From NCBI GenBank assembly GCA_030535425.1, contig JAUNHQ010000001.1:38219-102218 (forward strand): 64,000 bases of DNA. Reading direction: 5' to 3'. A program made the translations under genes and the position numbers. The notes beneath the pieces are model-generated. The model searched no databases, had not been told where the DNA came from, and saw only the letters and a program-made list of their open reading frames with translations. How positions within the stretch are numbered: position 1 is the stretch's first letter; each line of letters begins with the position of its first letter. Below, piece by piece: positions 16,838 through 26,765 of this stretch. This stretch comes from Pseudomonadota bacterium. Lineage in GTDB: Bacteria; Pseudomonadota; Gammaproteobacteria; Burkholderiales; Burkholderiaceae_C.

Positions 16838-19303
16838 TCAGGCGCGCAGGCGCGCACCCAGCTCGGCGTGCAGGCGATCGAGCACGGCCTTGACCACAGT
16901 GTCCATGCGCTCGTCGGTCAGGGTGTCCTGGCCGCTGCCCAGCACCAGGCGCACGGCCAGGCTTTTCTCGCCCTCGGCCATGCCGGCCACGGGGGTGCCG
17001 GGTTTGGGGCGGTAGATGTCGAACAGCGTGGCCGAGCGCAGCAGCCCGCCAGCGTCGGGGTGGGTATTGGCCGCGTGGATGGTTTGCATCAGGCGGTCGT
17101 GGGTCACGCTTTCGGGCACGACCACGGCAATGTCGCGCTCGGCCAGCTGCTGGCGCGGCACGGGCTGGGCCTGGGGCAAGGGCTGGGCGGCCACGGCGTG
17201 CAGGTCGAGCTCGAACAGCACGGGGGCCTGGGGCAGCTCCCATTGCTGGCGCCAGCGCGGATGCAGCTCTCCCACGAAGCCGATGGCCTGCCCGTGCAGG
17301 CGCACGCGCGCGCAGCGGCCAGGGTGCAGCGCGGGGTGCTGGGCCGCTTCAAACTGCACCGGGCGTGCGCCCAGCAGCGCCTCCACGTCGCCTTTGACGT
17401 CGTAAAAGTCGGCCACCGGCTGCTTGCCCTGCCAGCCCTGGCGGCTGGCAGGGCCGTAGACGATGCCGGCCACGCGCATGGGCTGGGCCACGCCGCGCAC
17501 GCTGCTGTCGCCATCCTCGCTGGCGGCGTCGCGCAGGAACACGCGGCCGACTTCGAACACGCGCACGCGGTCCACCCGGCGGTCGAGGTTGCGCTTGACC
17601 ACCTGCAGCAAGGAAGCCATGAGGGACGAGCGCATGACACCCATTTGACTGGCAATGGGGTTGAGCAGGCGCACGGGCTCGGGGTTGCCGGCCAGGTCGC
17701 GCTCCCAGGCTTCGTCGACGAAGCTGTAGTTGATGGTTTCCAGGTAGCCCAGCGCGGCCAGCGCGTGGCGCACGGCAAAGGGGCTGCGCTGCGTGACCGA
17801 TCGCGTGCGCGGCACGATGGGGGCCTGCGGCGCGCTGTCTGGCAATTGCTGGTAGCCGATGAGGCGGGCCACTTCTTCGATCAGGTCTTCCTCGATGCGC
17901 AGATCGAAGCGGTAGGCGGGCGGTGTGACGGTGAGCACGCCTTGGCCATCGCCCTCGCCCGCGGCCACGGGCAAGGCCAGGCGCTGAAAGACTTCGGTGC
18001 ATTGCGCGGCGGTCAAGGGCATGCCGATGACTTTGGCCGCGCGCGCCACGCGAAAGCGGATGGGCGCGGGCTGGGGCATGCGGGGCTGCTGGTCGTCCAC
18101 GGGGCCCACGCGCGTGTCGGGTGTGCCGCAGATGTCCAGAATCAGCTGCGTGATGCGCTCGATGGCCTGCACGGTTTGCGCGGGGTCCACGCCGCGCTCG
18201 AAGCGGTGGCCCGCATCGGTGGCAAAGTTGTAGCGGCGCGAGCGGCCGGCCACCGCGTCGGGCCACCAGAAGGCCGCTTCCACGTACACGTCGTGCGTGG
18301 CGTCGGAGACGGCGGTGGCATCGCCGCCCATGATGCCGGCCAGGGATTCGACCTCGCGCTCGTCGGCAATCACGCCCACGTGCTCATCCAGGGTGATGGT
18401 ATTGCCGTTGAGCAGCTTGAGCTGCTCGCCCGCGCGGCCCCAGCGCACGTGCAGGCCGCCGGAGATTTGGGCCAGGTCAAAAATGTGCGAGGGCTGGCCC
18501 ATTTCAAACATGACGTAGTTGGAAATGTCCACCAGCGGCGCCACGCTGCGCTGGCCGCAGCGCGCCAGGCGGTCCACCATCCATGCGGGTGTGGCCGCTT
18601 GCAGGTTCAGGTGGCGGATGACGCGACCCGAAAAGCGCCCGCACAAATCGCTGGCCTGCACCTGCACGGGCAGCGTGTCGGCCAGCGTGGCGGGCACGGG
18701 GGCCAGGCCCGCGTCCCAGGGTTTGAGCGGCGCGCCGGTCAGGGCCGAGAGCTCGCGCGCCACGCCGTACACGCTGAGCACGTGGCCCAGGTTGGGGGTG
18801 AGCTTGAGGGTGAGCACCGCATCGTCCAGGTTGAGCGCCTGGCGCAGGTTCTGCCCCACGGGCGTGTTGGCGGGCAGCTCCAGCAGGCCGCCGTGTTCGT
18901 CGCTGATGCCCAGCTCGCGCGCGGAGCACAGCATGCCCTGGCTTTCCACGCCGCGCAGCTTGCCCAGCTTGATCTTGAAGGGCTTGCCGTCTTCACCCGG
19001 CGGCAGCTCGGCCCCGACCAGCGCGCAGGGCACTTTGATGCCCGCGCGGGCATTGGGCGCGCCGCACACGATTTGCAGCAAGGCGCCCTGCCCCGCATCC
19101 ACCTGGCACACGCGCAGGCGGTCGGCGTTGGGGTGCTGCTCGGCCGACTTGATTTCGGCCACGACGATCTGGGTGAAAGGCGGCGCCACGGGGCGCACGT
19201 CTTCCACCTCGAAGCCGCCCATGGTCAGCACGTCGGCCAGTTGCTCGGTGGACAAGGGCGGGTTGCAGAACTCGCGCAGCCAGGATTCGGGAAATTGCAT
19301 CAA
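16838..19303 (-). CDS. pheT: Phenylalanyl-tRNA synthetase beta subunit
   Basis: An 821-residue beta subunit with the tRNA-binding OB domain near the N terminus ([25 protein letters not shown]), the B3/B4 editing domain, the B5 domain, and the C-terminal FDX-ACB domain ([21 protein letters not shown]). It pairs with PheS to charge tRNA-Phe. Unusually, another gene separates it from pheS. ihfA follows after a short gap. Confidence 0.96.
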   Translation of the reverse strand: MMQFPESWLREFCNPPLSTEQLADVLTMGGFEVEDVRPVAPPFTQIVVAEIKSAEQHPNADRLRVCQVDAGQGALLQIVCGAPNARAGIKVPCALVGAELPPGEDGKPFKIKLGKLRGVESQGMLCSARELGISDEHGGLLELPANTPVGQNLRQALNLDDAVLTLKLTPNLGHVLSVYGVARELSALTGAPLKPWDAGLAPVPATLADTLPVQVQASDLCGRFSGRVIRHLNLQAATPAWMVDRLARCGQRSVAPLVDISNYVMFEMGQPSHIFDLAQISGGLHVRWGRAGEQLKLLNGNTITLDEHVGVIADEREVESLAGIMGGDATAVSDATHDVYVEAAFWWPDAVAGRSRRYNFATDAGHRFERGVDPAQTVQAIERITQLILDICGTPDTRVGPVDDQQPRMPQPAPIRFRVARAAKVIGMPLTAAQCTEVFQRLALPVAAGEGDGQGVLTVTPPAYRFDLRIEEDLIEEVARLIGYQQLPDSAPQAPIVPRTRSVTQRSPFAVRHALAALGYLETINYSFVDEAWERDLAGNPEPVRLLNPIASQMGVMRSSLMASLLQVVKRNLDRRVDRVRVFEVGRVFLRDAASEDGDSSVRGVAQPMRVAGIVYGPASRQGWQGKQPVADFYDVKGDVEALLGARPVQFEAAQHPALHPGRCARVRLHGQAIGFVGELHPRWRQQWELPQAPVLFELDLHAVAAQPLPQAQPVPRQQLAERDIAVVVPESVTHDRLMQTIHAANTHPDAGGLLRSATLFDIYRPKPGTPVAGMAEGEKSLAVRLVLGSGQDTLTDERMDTVVKAVLDRLHAELGARLRA

Positions 19304-19315
19304 AACACCTTGGTC

Positions 19316-20119
19316 TTATTCGGTTTTGCCCACCGGGTGGGCACTGGTTTTTTCAGCGCTGGCGCGGGCGATTTTTTCTTGCGCTTCGGTCTGGCGTGTC
19401 AGCAGATCCAGTTGCTGCTGCAACAGGCCATTGACCCGGCGCTGCGAGCGCCTTTGCCAGATCAGCCCGTAGGCGCCCCACAGCATGAGAATGAGGATAA
19501 AGGGCCACCAGGGGCGCAGGTCTTCGCGCCAGTCCCAGCCCGAGTCGGCGTCGCTGTGGGCGCAATCCGTGCTGTCTGCGCCATCGGGGGAGAAGGTCTC
19601 CTCCCAATCACCGCTCATCAAATGCAGTTCCACGCGGGCATAGCGGTCGGCCGGATAGCGCGCTTGCCCATCCAGGCGCACCGCGCCTTGCAGGCCGGGG
19701 GCGAGCGACCAGTTGTACAGGCTGTCCGTCAACACGTCGACCAACTGGCCTTGGCTGTCGTAAAAGCGCGCTTGCAGCACGGGGGAAGAAAACGCCTCGT
19801 CACCCGTATTGCGCAGCATGCCCAGCACGAACAGCTGGCCCGTGTTGCCCCGCTCGGCGGGCGCAGGCAGGTAGCTGTATTCCACACCCGAAGCCTGGAT
19901 GGCCGCCAGCTTGCCCTGCGGCCCTGGTGCCATGGCCCGGGCCGCATCAGAAGCGGCCGTTGCCGCAGACGCGGACACGGCAGGCAGACTGCTTTCAGAC
20001 GGCTGCGCCCACAAGGCTGCGCCAGGGCTCAGCGACAAGGCCAGCAGCGCGCTGCGCATCACGTGCAGCAAGCGCACCGGGCGCATGGCAGACGTCAAGC
20101 TCATGACTTGCTTTCGCAT
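19316..20119 (-). CDS. Membrane-anchored envelope protein inserted between pheS and pheT
   Basis: A 267-residue protein of unknown function. It has a signal sequence (LLHVMRSALLALSLSPGAALWA), an exported beta-rich domain with an FxLYD-like pattern (GMLRNTGDEAFSSPVLQARFYDSQGQLVDVLTDSLYNW), one membrane helix near 213-233 (WWPFILILMLWGAYGLIW) and a charged C-terminal helix. It lies 12 bp after pheS and 12 bp before pheT on the same strand, so it must share their mRNA. Start codon choice is uncertain (several ATG codons). Its link to tRNA charging is unlikely. Confidence 0.72.
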   Translation of the reverse strand: MRKQVMSLTSAMRPVRLLHVMRSALLALSLSPGAALWAQPSESSLPAVSASAATAASDAARAMAPGPQGKLAAIQASGVEYSYLPAPAERGNTGQLFVLGMLRNTGDEAFSSPVLQARFYDSQGQLVDVLTDSLYNWSLAPGLQGAVRLDGQARYPADRYARVELHLMSGDWEETFSPDGADSTDCAHSDADSGWDWREDLRPWWPFILILMLWGAYGLIWQRRSQRRVNGLLQQQLDLLTRQTEAQEKIARASAEKTSAHPVGKTE

Positions 20120-20131
20120 CGCTGCCAGCGC

Positions 20132-21202
20132 TCAGGCAAATTGCCGCAAGAAGCGCACGTCGCCTTCGAAGAACAGGCGCAAGTCGTTCACCCCATAGCG
20201 CAGCATGGCCAGGCGGTCGATGCCCGAGCCAAAGGCAAAGCCGATGAAGCGCTCCGGATCCAGCCCCATGTTGCGCACCACTTGCGGATGCACCTGGCCA
20301 GAGCCGGATACCTCCAGCCACTTGCCTGCCAGCGGGCCGGTCTGGAACTGGATGTCGATCTCGGCGCTGGGTTCGGTGAACGGGAAATAGCTGGGGCGAA
20401 AGCGCAGGATCAAGTCATCCGTTTCGAAAAACGCCTTGCAGAAATTCAGGTAGGTGACCTTCAGGTCCTTGAAGCTCACGTTTTCGCCCAGCCACAGCCC
20501 CTCGACCTGGTGGAACATGGGCGAGTGCGTGGCGTCGTTGTCCACGCGATAGGTGCGGCCCGGCGCGATGACGCGCACCTCGGGCACCTCGCCTTTGGCC
20601 AGCGCCGCCGCATGGCGCTTGGCATGCGCGGTGGCGTAGCGGATCTGCATGGGACTGGTGTGGGTGCGCAGGCAGTAAGGCTGCCCGTCCGCGCCCTGCA
20701 TGTCCACGTAAAAGGTGTCCTGCATGGAGCGCGCGGGGTGGTTGGGCGGGTTGCCCAGGGCGGTGAAGTTGAACCAGTCGCTCTCCACCTCGGGGCCGTC
20801 GGCCACGTCAAAGCCCATGCTGCCGAAAATCTGCTCGATGCGCTCCCACGCCAGGCTGATGGGGTGCAGGCCGCCCATGCCGCGCTGGCGGCCCGGCAGG
20901 CTCACGTCCAGCGCCTCGGCGTGCAGCTGGCGCTCAAGCTCTGCGTCGGCCAGGGCCTGGCGGCGGGCATTCAGGGCCGACTCGATGGCTTGCTTGGCCT
21001 GGTTGATGGCCGCGCCGCGCGTTTTCTTTTCTTCCACGCTGAGCTGGGCCATGCCCTTCATCAGCTCGGTCACGCGGCCAGCCTTGCCCAGAAACTGCGC
21101 CTTGGCGTTTTCCAGATCGGCAGGGGCGGCGGCGCTGGCAAAAGCCTGCTCGGCACTTTGCACCAGCGCGTGCAGATCGGCGGCAAGAGAGGTGGCGGTC
21201 AT
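20132..21202 (-). CDS. pheS: Phenylalanyl-tRNA synthetase alpha subunit
   Basis: A 356-residue class II synthetase subunit. N-terminal coiled coil (residues 1-90) binds tRNA; motif 2 reads [21 protein letters not shown] and motif 3 [17 protein letters not shown]. It forms the alpha2beta2 enzyme with PheT. The ATG at 21202 matches the family start. The mRNA leader region before it holds a dispersed repeat copy at 21253-21312. Confidence 0.96.
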   Translation of the reverse strand: MTATSLAADLHALVQSAEQAFASAAAPADLENAKAQFLGKAGRVTELMKGMAQLSVEEKKTRGAAINQAKQAIESALNARRQALADAELERQLHAEALDVSLPGRQRGMGGLHPISLAWERIEQIFGSMGFDVADGPEVESDWFNFTALGNPPNHPARSMQDTFYVDMQGADGQPYCLRTHTSPMQIRYATAHAKRHAAALAKGEVPEVRVIAPGRTYRVDNDATHSPMFHQVEGLWLGENVSFKDLKVTYLNFCKAFFETDDLILRFRPSYFPFTEPSAEIDIQFQTGPLAGKWLEVSGSGQVHPQVVRNMGLDPERFIGFAFGSGIDRLAMLRYGVNDLRLFFEGDVRFLRQFA

Positions 21203-21252
21203 GGCGTGAAGGAAGCAAATAATGAGGACTTGAAAATGAAAAAGGGATTGAA

Positions 21253-21312
21253 GCCATTGGCCCCAACCCCTTGAACCACCTGCGCGAGAAGCTATTTTTT
21301 CAATAGCAATTT
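21253..21312 (+). repeat. Dispersed hairpin repeat, copy 3 (between rplT and pheS)
   Basis: GAAGCCATTGGCCCCAACCC followed by TGCGCGAGAAGCTATTTTTTCAATAGC; hairpin GCTATT-TTTTC-AATAGC. Confidence 0.75.
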
Positions 21313-21329
21313 GCGAGGCGGCACCGGCA

Positions 21330-21686
21330 TCACGCCAGCTTGGCCTTGGCCTGCGCGACGATACCGGCAAACGCGGCCTTGTCGTGCACGGCAATATCGG
21401 CCAGCACTTTGCGGTCCAGCGTAATGCCTGCCTTGTTCATGCCGTTGATGAACTGGCTGTAGGTCATGCCCAGCTCACGCACGGCGGCGTTGATACGGGC
21501 AATCCACAGGCGGCGGAAATCACGCTTTTTGTTGCGGCGGTCGCGGTAGGCGTACTGACCGGCTTTCATCACCGCCTGTTTGGCGACGCGATAGACGTTC
21601 TTACGACGGCCGCGGAAGCCCTTGGCAAGGGCCAGCACTTTCTTGTGACGAGCACGGGCGGTCACACCACGTTTGACGCGAGGCAT
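21330..21686 (-). CDS. rplT: 50S ribosomal protein L20
   Basis: A 118-residue basic ribosomal protein with the family start [33 protein letters not shown] and the globular part [14 protein letters not shown]. It binds 23S rRNA early in 50S assembly and in many bacteria represses its own operon. Second gene of rpmI-rplT, 26 bp after rpmI. Confidence 0.98.
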   Translation of the reverse strand: MPRVKRGVTARARHKKVLALAKGFRGRRKNVYRVAKQAVMKAGQYAYRDRRNKKRDFRRLWIARINAAVRELGMTYSQFINGMNKAGITLDRKVLADIAVHDKAAFAGIVAQAKAKLA

Positions 21687-21712
21687 ATGTGTTCTCCTTG
21701 TCCGTCAGTGAA

Positions 21713-21916
21713 TTACAGGCCAGCGAAGGGCAGCATTTGCGCCATGTGACCCATGTTGGTCTCATGCACATTCACCGCACCGCGCAGGTGGCGTTTGTTC
21801 TTGGTGGTCTTCTTGGTCAGGATGTGACGCTTGAAGGCTTGGCCGCGCTTGACGGTGCCACCGGGACGGACGCGAAAACGCTTTTTCGCGCTGCTCTTGG
21901 TTTTCATTTTGGGCAT
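21713..21916 (-). CDS. rpmI: 50S ribosomal protein L35
   Basis: A 67-residue basic protein, [31 protein letters not shown], with the invariant lysine-rich N terminus. AAGGAG lies upstream of the ATG at 21916. The 152-nt gap from infC contains GC-rich inverted repeats (TTGCCGG/CCGGCAA near 22022-22038) that could be part of an L20-controlled leader; this is not shown. Confidence 0.97.
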   Translation of the reverse strand: MPKMKTKSSAKKRFRVRPGGTVKRGQAFKRHILTKKTTKNKRHLRGAVNVHETNMGHMAQMLPFAGL

Positions 21917-22068
21917 TTGCATGCTCCTTTTTGCATTGTGCTCGTGAGGCGTGCGCAAAAACCAAATTTGCGCCCTTGATGGCCCCGAGCCACTTGTATG
22001 GCAGGCCTTGCAGCCTGCCCGCTTGCCGGTTGCCCGGCAAATGCTTTTACCCCAGCACAGTGTGCGCT

Positions 22069-22686
22069 TTACTCCTCGCCCGCCGCCTGCGTGGCCGCCT
22101 CGGTCTGTGCGGCAGGCTTGGGCGATGCACCGCCGCCAGCTTTCTTGCGGGCCGGCGCCAGCATCATGATCATCTGGCGGCCCTCGAGCTTGGGAAACTG
22201 CTCCACCTGAATGCTGTCGGCCAGATCCTCGCGGATGCGGTTGAGCAGCGCCATGCCAAGTTCCTGGTGGGTGATTTCACGACCACGGAAACGCAGCGTG
22301 ACTTTCACCTTGTCGCCATCGCCCAGAAAGCGGCGGATGTTGCGCAGCTTGATGTTGTAGTCACCGTCGTCCGTGCCGGGACGGAACTTGACTTCCTTGA
22401 TTTCGATGACCGTCTGCTTGGCCTTGGCTTCGGCCGCGCGCTTTTGCTCCAGGTACTTGAACTTGCCGTACTCCATCAACCGGCAAACCGGCGGTGTGGC
22501 AGTGGCAACGATTTCGACCAAGTCCACATCCAGCTCGCCTGCCATGCGCAGCGCTTCTTGAATGGGGACAATGCCCAGCGGCTCGTTGTTCGGGCCGTTG
22601 AGACGAACCTCGGGGGCCATGATTTCACGGTTCAGACGATGCGCGCGCTCCTCACGTTGGCGGCGGTCACGAAAGTTGGTAGCGAT
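22069..22686 (-). CDS. infC: Translation initiation factor IF-3 with ATC start codon
   Basis: A 205-residue IF-3. The conserved N terminus [22 protein letters not shown] is encoded from 22686, beginning with ATC; an in-frame TGA stands two codons upstream, and no ATG, GTG or TTG lies between it and the ATC. AGAGGA is placed about 9 nt before ATC. IF-3 discriminates against such start codons and so represses its own synthesis, as in E. coli where infC starts with ATT. A later ATG at 22620 would remove 22 conserved residues. Gene order thrS-infC-rpmI-rplT is standard. Confidence 0.93.
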   Translation of the reverse strand: MATNFRDRRQREERAHRLNREIMAPEVRLNGPNNEPLGIVPIQEALRMAGELDVDLVEIVATATPPVCRLMEYGKFKYLEQKRAAEAKAKQTVIEIKEVKFRPGTDDGDYNIKLRNIRRFLGDGDKVKVTLRFRGREITHQELGMALLNRIREDLADSIQVEQFPKLEGRQMIMMLAPARKKAGGGASPKPAAQTEAATQAAGEE

Positions 22687-22779
22687 GGTTCAAATCCTCT
22701 TGATTGCAACGGCCATGAAAAGGGATGGCACACCCGGCGCCACCCCATTGGCTCCATACCCCGTGGCTTTCAACAAGCA

Positions 22780-24687
22780 TCAGGTTTTGGCGGCAATGTC
22801 CGCGGCAATGCGTTCGGCAAAGGCTTCGACGGACATCACGCCAAGGTCTTGATTGCCCCGGCCGCGCACCGCAACGGCGCCAGCGTCCCGCTCCTTGTCG
22901 CCCACGACGAGGATATAGGGCAGCTTTTGCAACGAATGCTCGCGTATTTTATACGTAATCTTCTCGTTACGAAGGTCGGTTTCCACCCTAAGCCCTTGAT
23001 TTCGCAGCGTTTTGGCCACGCTTTGCGCATAGTCGGCCTGGGCGTCGGTAATGCCGGTCACCACCACTTGCACAGGCGCCAGCCACACGGGCATGGCGCC
23101 GGCATATTGCTCAATCAGAATGCCGATAAAACGCTCCATGCTGCCCACGATGGCACGGTGCAGCATCACGGGGCGGTGGCGCGCGCCGTCTTCACCCACG
23201 TATTCGGCATCCAGGCGCTCGGCCATGGAAAAGTCCACCTGAATGGTGCCGCATTGCCATTCGCGGCCAATGGCGTCTTTGAGGGTGTATTCCACCTTGG
23301 GGCCGTAAAAAGCGCCATCACCCGGCGCTATCTGAAACTCGCAGCCCGAAGCGCGCAGGCTTTCCATCAGGGCGTGCTCGGCCTTGTCCCAAATGGCATC
23401 GGAGCCAATGCGCTGCTCGGGCCGCGTGGCCACTTTGTAGATGATGTCGGTAAAGCCAAAGTCCTTGTACACCTTTTGCAGCAAGGCGGTATAGGCCGTG
23501 CATTCGGGCAGGATCTGATCTTCGGTGCAGAAGATGTGGCCGTCGTCCTGCGTGAAACCGCGCACGCGCATGATGCCGTGCAGACCGCCCGTGGGTTCGT
23601 TGCGGTGGCAGGCGCCAAACTCGCCATAGCGCAGAGGCAAGTCGCGGTAGCTTTTCACCCCCTGCTTGAAGATGAGAATGTGGCCCGGGCAGTTCATGGG
23701 CTTCAAGGCGTAGTCGCGCTTTTCGCTCTCGGTCACGAACATGTTGTCGCGGTACTTATCCCAGTGGCCGGTTTTCTCCCACAGGGCCTTGTCCAGAATT
23801 TGCGGGCCTTTGACTTCCTGGTAGCCGTTGTCGCGGTATACGCGGCGCATGTACTGCTCCACTTCCTGCCACAGCGTCCAGCCCTTGGGGTGCCAGAACA
23901 CGGTGCCGGGCGAATGCTCATCGATGTGGAACAAGTCCAGCTCGCGCCCCAGCTTGCGGTGGTCGCGCTTTTCGGCCTCTTCCAGCATGTGCAGGTAGTT
24001 CTTCAGCTCCTCCTTGCTGGCCCAGGCCGTGCCGTAGATGCGTTGCAGCATCTCGTTGCGATGATCGCCCCGCCAGTAGGCGCCGGCCACCTTCATCAGC
24101 TTGAAATGTTTGAGCTTGCCAGTGCTGGGCACGTGCGGGCCGCGGCACAGGTCCTCGAACGCGCCCTCGCGATACAAGGACACGTCCTCGTTGGTGGGAA
24201 TGCTGGCGATGATCTCGGCCTTGTAGTGCTCGCCCAGGCCTTTGAAGTACTGCACCGCCTCATCGCGCGGCAGCACGCGGCGCACCACGGGCTCGTCCTT
24301 GGCGGCCAGCTCGCTCATTTTTTTCTCGATGGCGGCCAGATCCTCGGGGGTAAAGGGCCGCTTGTAGCTGAAGTCGTAATAAAAGCCGTTGTCGATGACC
24401 GGGCCAATGGTGACTTGCGCCTCGGGAAACAGCTCCTTGACGGCATAGGCCAGCAAGTGGGCGGTGGAGTGGCGAATCATCTCCAGCCCCTCGGCGTCCT
24501 TGGCGGTGACGATGGCCAGGGGCGCGTCGCGCTCGATCAGGTAGCTGGTGTCCACCAGCTTGCCGTCCACCTTGCCGCCCAGGGCCGCCTTGGCCAGGCC
24601 GGCGCCAATGGATTCGGCCACCTGGGCCACCGTCACGGGGCCGTCAAACTGGCGCTGCGAACCGTCAGGAAGCGTGATTTGAACCAT
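22780..24687 (-). CDS. thrS: Threonyl-tRNA synthetase
   Basis: A 635-residue class II synthetase: TGS domain ([14 protein letters not shown]), editing domain with [16 protein letters not shown], catalytic core with motif 2 [30 protein letters not shown] and motif 3 region [15 protein letters not shown], and an anticodon-binding domain. The ATG at 24687 fits the TGS domain start; the frame stays open 34 codons further upstream through a leader hairpin. It heads the thrS-infC-rpmI-rplT operon. Confidence 0.97.
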   Translation of the reverse strand: MVQITLPDGSQRQFDGPVTVAQVAESIGAGLAKAALGGKVDGKLVDTSYLIERDAPLAIVTAKDAEGLEMIRHSTAHLLAYAVKELFPEAQVTIGPVIDNGFYYDFSYKRPFTPEDLAAIEKKMSELAAKDEPVVRRVLPRDEAVQYFKGLGEHYKAEIIASIPTNEDVSLYREGAFEDLCRGPHVPSTGKLKHFKLMKVAGAYWRGDHRNEMLQRIYGTAWASKEELKNYLHMLEEAEKRDHRKLGRELDLFHIDEHSPGTVFWHPKGWTLWQEVEQYMRRVYRDNGYQEVKGPQILDKALWEKTGHWDKYRDNMFVTESEKRDYALKPMNCPGHILIFKQGVKSYRDLPLRYGEFGACHRNEPTGGLHGIMRVRGFTQDDGHIFCTEDQILPECTAYTALLQKVYKDFGFTDIIYKVATRPEQRIGSDAIWDKAEHALMESLRASGCEFQIAPGDGAFYGPKVEYTLKDAIGREWQCGTIQVDFSMAERLDAEYVGEDGARHRPVMLHRAIVGSMERFIGILIEQYAGAMPVWLAPVQVVVTGITDAQADYAQSVAKTLRNQGLRVETDLRNEKITYKIREHSLQKLPYILVVGDKERDAGAVAVRGRGNQDLGVMSVEAFAERIAADIAAKT

Positions 24688-24975
24688 TGTGAACCTCAAG
24701 ATGTGTTTGCTTGCATGAAGAGCAAAAAAGCGAAAGCACAACAAAAAAGCGCGGATCAGGCCGCGCTTTCCATATGTTTTCAATAGCACCCTACGCTAGG
24801 GAAGCCGGTACAACACCGCAACTGGCCTCAGGACAAACCTTTGGCAAAGCGAGTTCGAACTGCCATCACCCGTATGTGCCTTTCTTGCTTTTGTACTTTT
24901 TCTACAAAAGGTTGAATGCGCGCATGCAGCCCACGGCTGCATGCTGTCGAGTGCTTGATTCTAACCCTTCACACA
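24688..24975. other. thrS leader and puuD downstream region
   Basis: Besides the terminator at 24746-24775, it holds a hairpin CCCTA-CGC-TAGGG (24792-24804) and a perfect 10-bp hairpin GCATGCAGCC-CAC-GGCTGCATGC (24923-24945) that may end puuD transcription. No gene is evident. Confidence 0.5.
24746..24775 (-). terminator. Intrinsic terminator in the thrS leader
   Basis: Stem AAGCGCGG / CCGCGCTT with loop CCTGAT-type spacing, followed by TTTTTT in the minus direction, about 60 nt before the thrS ATG. It may be an attenuator of thrS or the end of the upstream transcript. Confidence 0.65.
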
Positions 24976-26205
24976 TCAGCGAGCGACCTGGCCTGCGCCG
25001 CGCGCCTCGAACCAGCGCGCCACCAGCGCCCGCTCGGCCTCGGTCATCTGCGTGCTGTTGGACAAGGGCATGATGCGGCTGACCACCACCTGCTGGTAAA
25101 TCTGCTGCGCGTTTTGCTCCACCAGGGCTTGTGAGTCCAGACGCAGGTTTTTCATCTGCACCGCCGCGCCGTGGCAGGTGACGCAGCGCTGCTCGATCAC
25201 CGGGCGCAGGGCGGCGTAGTCGGCCACGGCAGGGGCTGGGGCCGCAGCGGCCACGGGCGCGGGCGCCGGGCGCAGCCACAGCATCAGGCCCAGCAGCATC
25301 ACCACACCGGCGGCCGCATAAGGCCAGGGGTTGGCCGCGCGGCCGTGGTGCCAGCCGTGGCGCTGCACGAAGAACTGGCGGATCAGCGCCCCAGCCAGCA
25401 TCAGCACAAACAGCACCAGCCAGCGCTGCGGGTGGCTGTAGAGAAAGCTGTAGTGGTTGCTGAGCATGGCAATGAGCACCGGCAGCGTGAAATAGGTGTT
25501 GTGCACGCTGCGCTGCTTGCCGCGCTTGCCGTGAATGGCCAGCGCCTCGGGGTCATAGGGCTGGCCGCTGGTCATGGCCGCCACCACCTTGCGCTGCCCT
25601 GGAATGATCCAGAAGAACACATTGGCGCTCATGGCCGTGGCCAGCATGGCGCCCACGATCAAAAACGCCGCGCGGCCCGCAAACAGCTGCGTGGCCAGCC
25701 AGCAGGCCAGCGCCACCACCCCCAGCAGCAGCACCGCCACAATGCGCTCGCCCTGGGGCCTGAAGCCAAACACGCGGCAAATGGTGTCGTAGATGAACCA
25801 GAACGCCACCAGAAAACCCACGGCCGCCAGGCCCGCAGCCACGGGCGACCAGTCCAGCACCTGCTTGTCGATCAAAAAGGCGCTGGCGTTCCACAAGTAC
25901 AGCACGGCAAACAGGGCAAAGCCTGACAGCCAGGTGGAATAGCTTTCCCAATAAAACCAGTGCAGCTTGCTGTCAATGCCGTCCTTGGGCGCGACCATGT
26001 ACTTTTGCGGGTGGTAAAAGCCCCCGCCATGCACGGCCCACATGGCGCCGTCCACGCCTTTTTTCTTCAAATCCTCGGCCGTGGGGGCCAGCAGGTTGTT
26101 GTCCAGAAAGACAAAGTAAAACGACGAGCCAATCCAGGCAATCGCCACGATCACGTGCAGCCAACGCAGCAGCAGGTTGGCCCAGTCCAGCACATAAGCT
26201 TCCAT
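24976..26205 (-). CDS. puuD: Urate hydroxylase PuuD with C-terminal cytochrome c domain
   Basis: A 409-residue membrane protein. The N-terminal 300 residues form about eight helices with the PuuD pattern (WLHVIVAIAWIGSSFYFVFLDNNL, GGGFYHPQKYMVAP, NTYFTLPVLIAMLSNHYSFLY). The C terminus is a c-type cytochrome domain with CVTCH and a distal Met (SRIMPLSNSTQMT). The enzyme oxidises urate to 5-hydroxyisourate and passes electrons to the respiratory chain. The start at 26205 (MEAYVLDW) matches the family; an ATG at 26226 is possible. A motif shared with the uraH/gntR region lies at 26304-26316. Confidence 0.92.
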   Translation of the reverse strand: MEAYVLDWANLLLRWLHVIVAIAWIGSSFYFVFLDNNLLAPTAEDLKKKGVDGAMWAVHGGGFYHPQKYMVAPKDGIDSKLHWFYWESYSTWLSGFALFAVLYLWNASAFLIDKQVLDWSPVAAGLAAVGFLVAFWFIYDTICRVFGFRPQGERIVAVLLLGVVALACWLATQLFAGRAAFLIVGAMLATAMSANVFFWIIPGQRKVVAAMTSGQPYDPEALAIHGKRGKQRSVHNTYFTLPVLIAMLSNHYSFLYSHPQRWLVLFVLMLAGALIRQFFVQRHGWHHGRAANPWPYAAAGVVMLLGLMLWLRPAPAPVAAAAPAPAVADYAALRPVIEQRCVTCHGAAVQMKNLRLDSQALVEQNAQQIYQQVVVSRIMPLSNSTQMTEAERALVARWFEARGAGQVAR

Positions 26206-26303
26206 GAAAGCACAGTCCTCCATCAAAAGCTTGCCACCGCGGGCGCTGCAAGCCGTTGTCAGGTCAAAGACCGCGCATCAGGGCACCGCTGCGATCTGCC
26301 GCC

Positions 26304-26318
26304 AAAGTGTATACAAAA
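26304..26318. promoter_or_regulatory. Putative ureide regulator operator before puuD
   Basis: AAAGTGTATACAAAA; the core GTGTATACAA is nearly palindromic. The same AAAGTGTATRCAA occurs at 28025-28037 between uraH and the GntR gene. Confidence 0.5.
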
Positions 26319-26479
26319 TGCCCTTTTTGCCAAAGCTTTGGCGGTGCTTGGCCATCCGGCGGTCTGGAGCGGGGGCAAATCGTAGAAAATAGCGGGTTTC
26401 GTCTTGCGCGGCCCGCGCCGCCAGCATACCGCCAGGCCTGAAAAGCCGGCACTTTTTTCTCAGCAAAGGACTGTTCATC

Positions 26480-26638
26480 ATGGGCAACAAAATCGTTACC
26501 GAAGCCATGCGCAAGGCCACCCCGCCGCTGCCAGGCGCTCCCCGTATCAAGCAAGGCGCTGGCCAGCGCGGCAGCCAAGAGCGCGGCTCGCACACGCGCA
26601 GCAAGAAAAATGCAGGCAAGCGCCCGCACCAGGGCTAA
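26480..26638 (+). CDS. Small basic protein, 52 residues
   Basis: MGNKIVTEAMRKATPP... a basic, Gly/Arg/Lys-rich protein ending SKKNAGKRPHQG. AAGGA precedes the ATG by a normal distance and an intrinsic terminator follows 15 bp after the stop, so it forms a complete monocistronic unit between divergent genes. No domain is recognised; the basic, low-complexity sequence suggests a nucleic acid or ribosome contact, which is only inference. Confidence 0.7.
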   Translation: MGNKIVTEAMRKATPPLPGAPRIKQGAGQRGSQERGSHTRSKKNAGKRPHQG

Positions 26639-26652
26639 GCCCTTCCAGCCCT

Positions 26653-26683
26653 GAAAAAAAAGCGCCTGTAGGCGCTTTTTTTA
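26653..26683 (+). terminator. Rho-independent terminator after the 52-residue gene
   Basis: AAAAAAAAGCGCC-TGTA-GGCGCTTTTTTT: a strong symmetric hairpin with flanking A and T runs. Confidence 0.9.
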
Positions 26684-26707
26684 TGGCCTCTTGCGAAAAC
26701 CTCAGAC

Positions 26708-26765
26708 CAAAAAGGCCATTTGCGCGCACCCCTATTCAAATGCAGCTACTTATTTAATAGCAATC
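26708..26765 (+). repeat. Dispersed hairpin repeat, copy 4
   Basis: AAAAAGGCCATTTGCGCGC...GCAGCTACTTATTTAATAGCAATC. Its final bases overlap the stop codon of xdhC. Confidence 0.85.

Noticed and set aside
16793-21274. A 1493-residue plus-strand open frame over pheT-pheS
   Set aside because: It is the antisense shadow of high-GC coding sequence; the minus strand holds pheT, the insert gene and pheS with clear motifs.
21931-24786. A 951-residue plus-strand open frame opposite infC and thrS
   Set aside because: His/Gln/Gly/Ala-rich composition typical of antisense frames; no family features.
24840-24870. GAGTTCGAACT resembling a tRNA T-loop in the thrS leader
   Set aside because: No acceptor or anticodon stems can be drawn around it.
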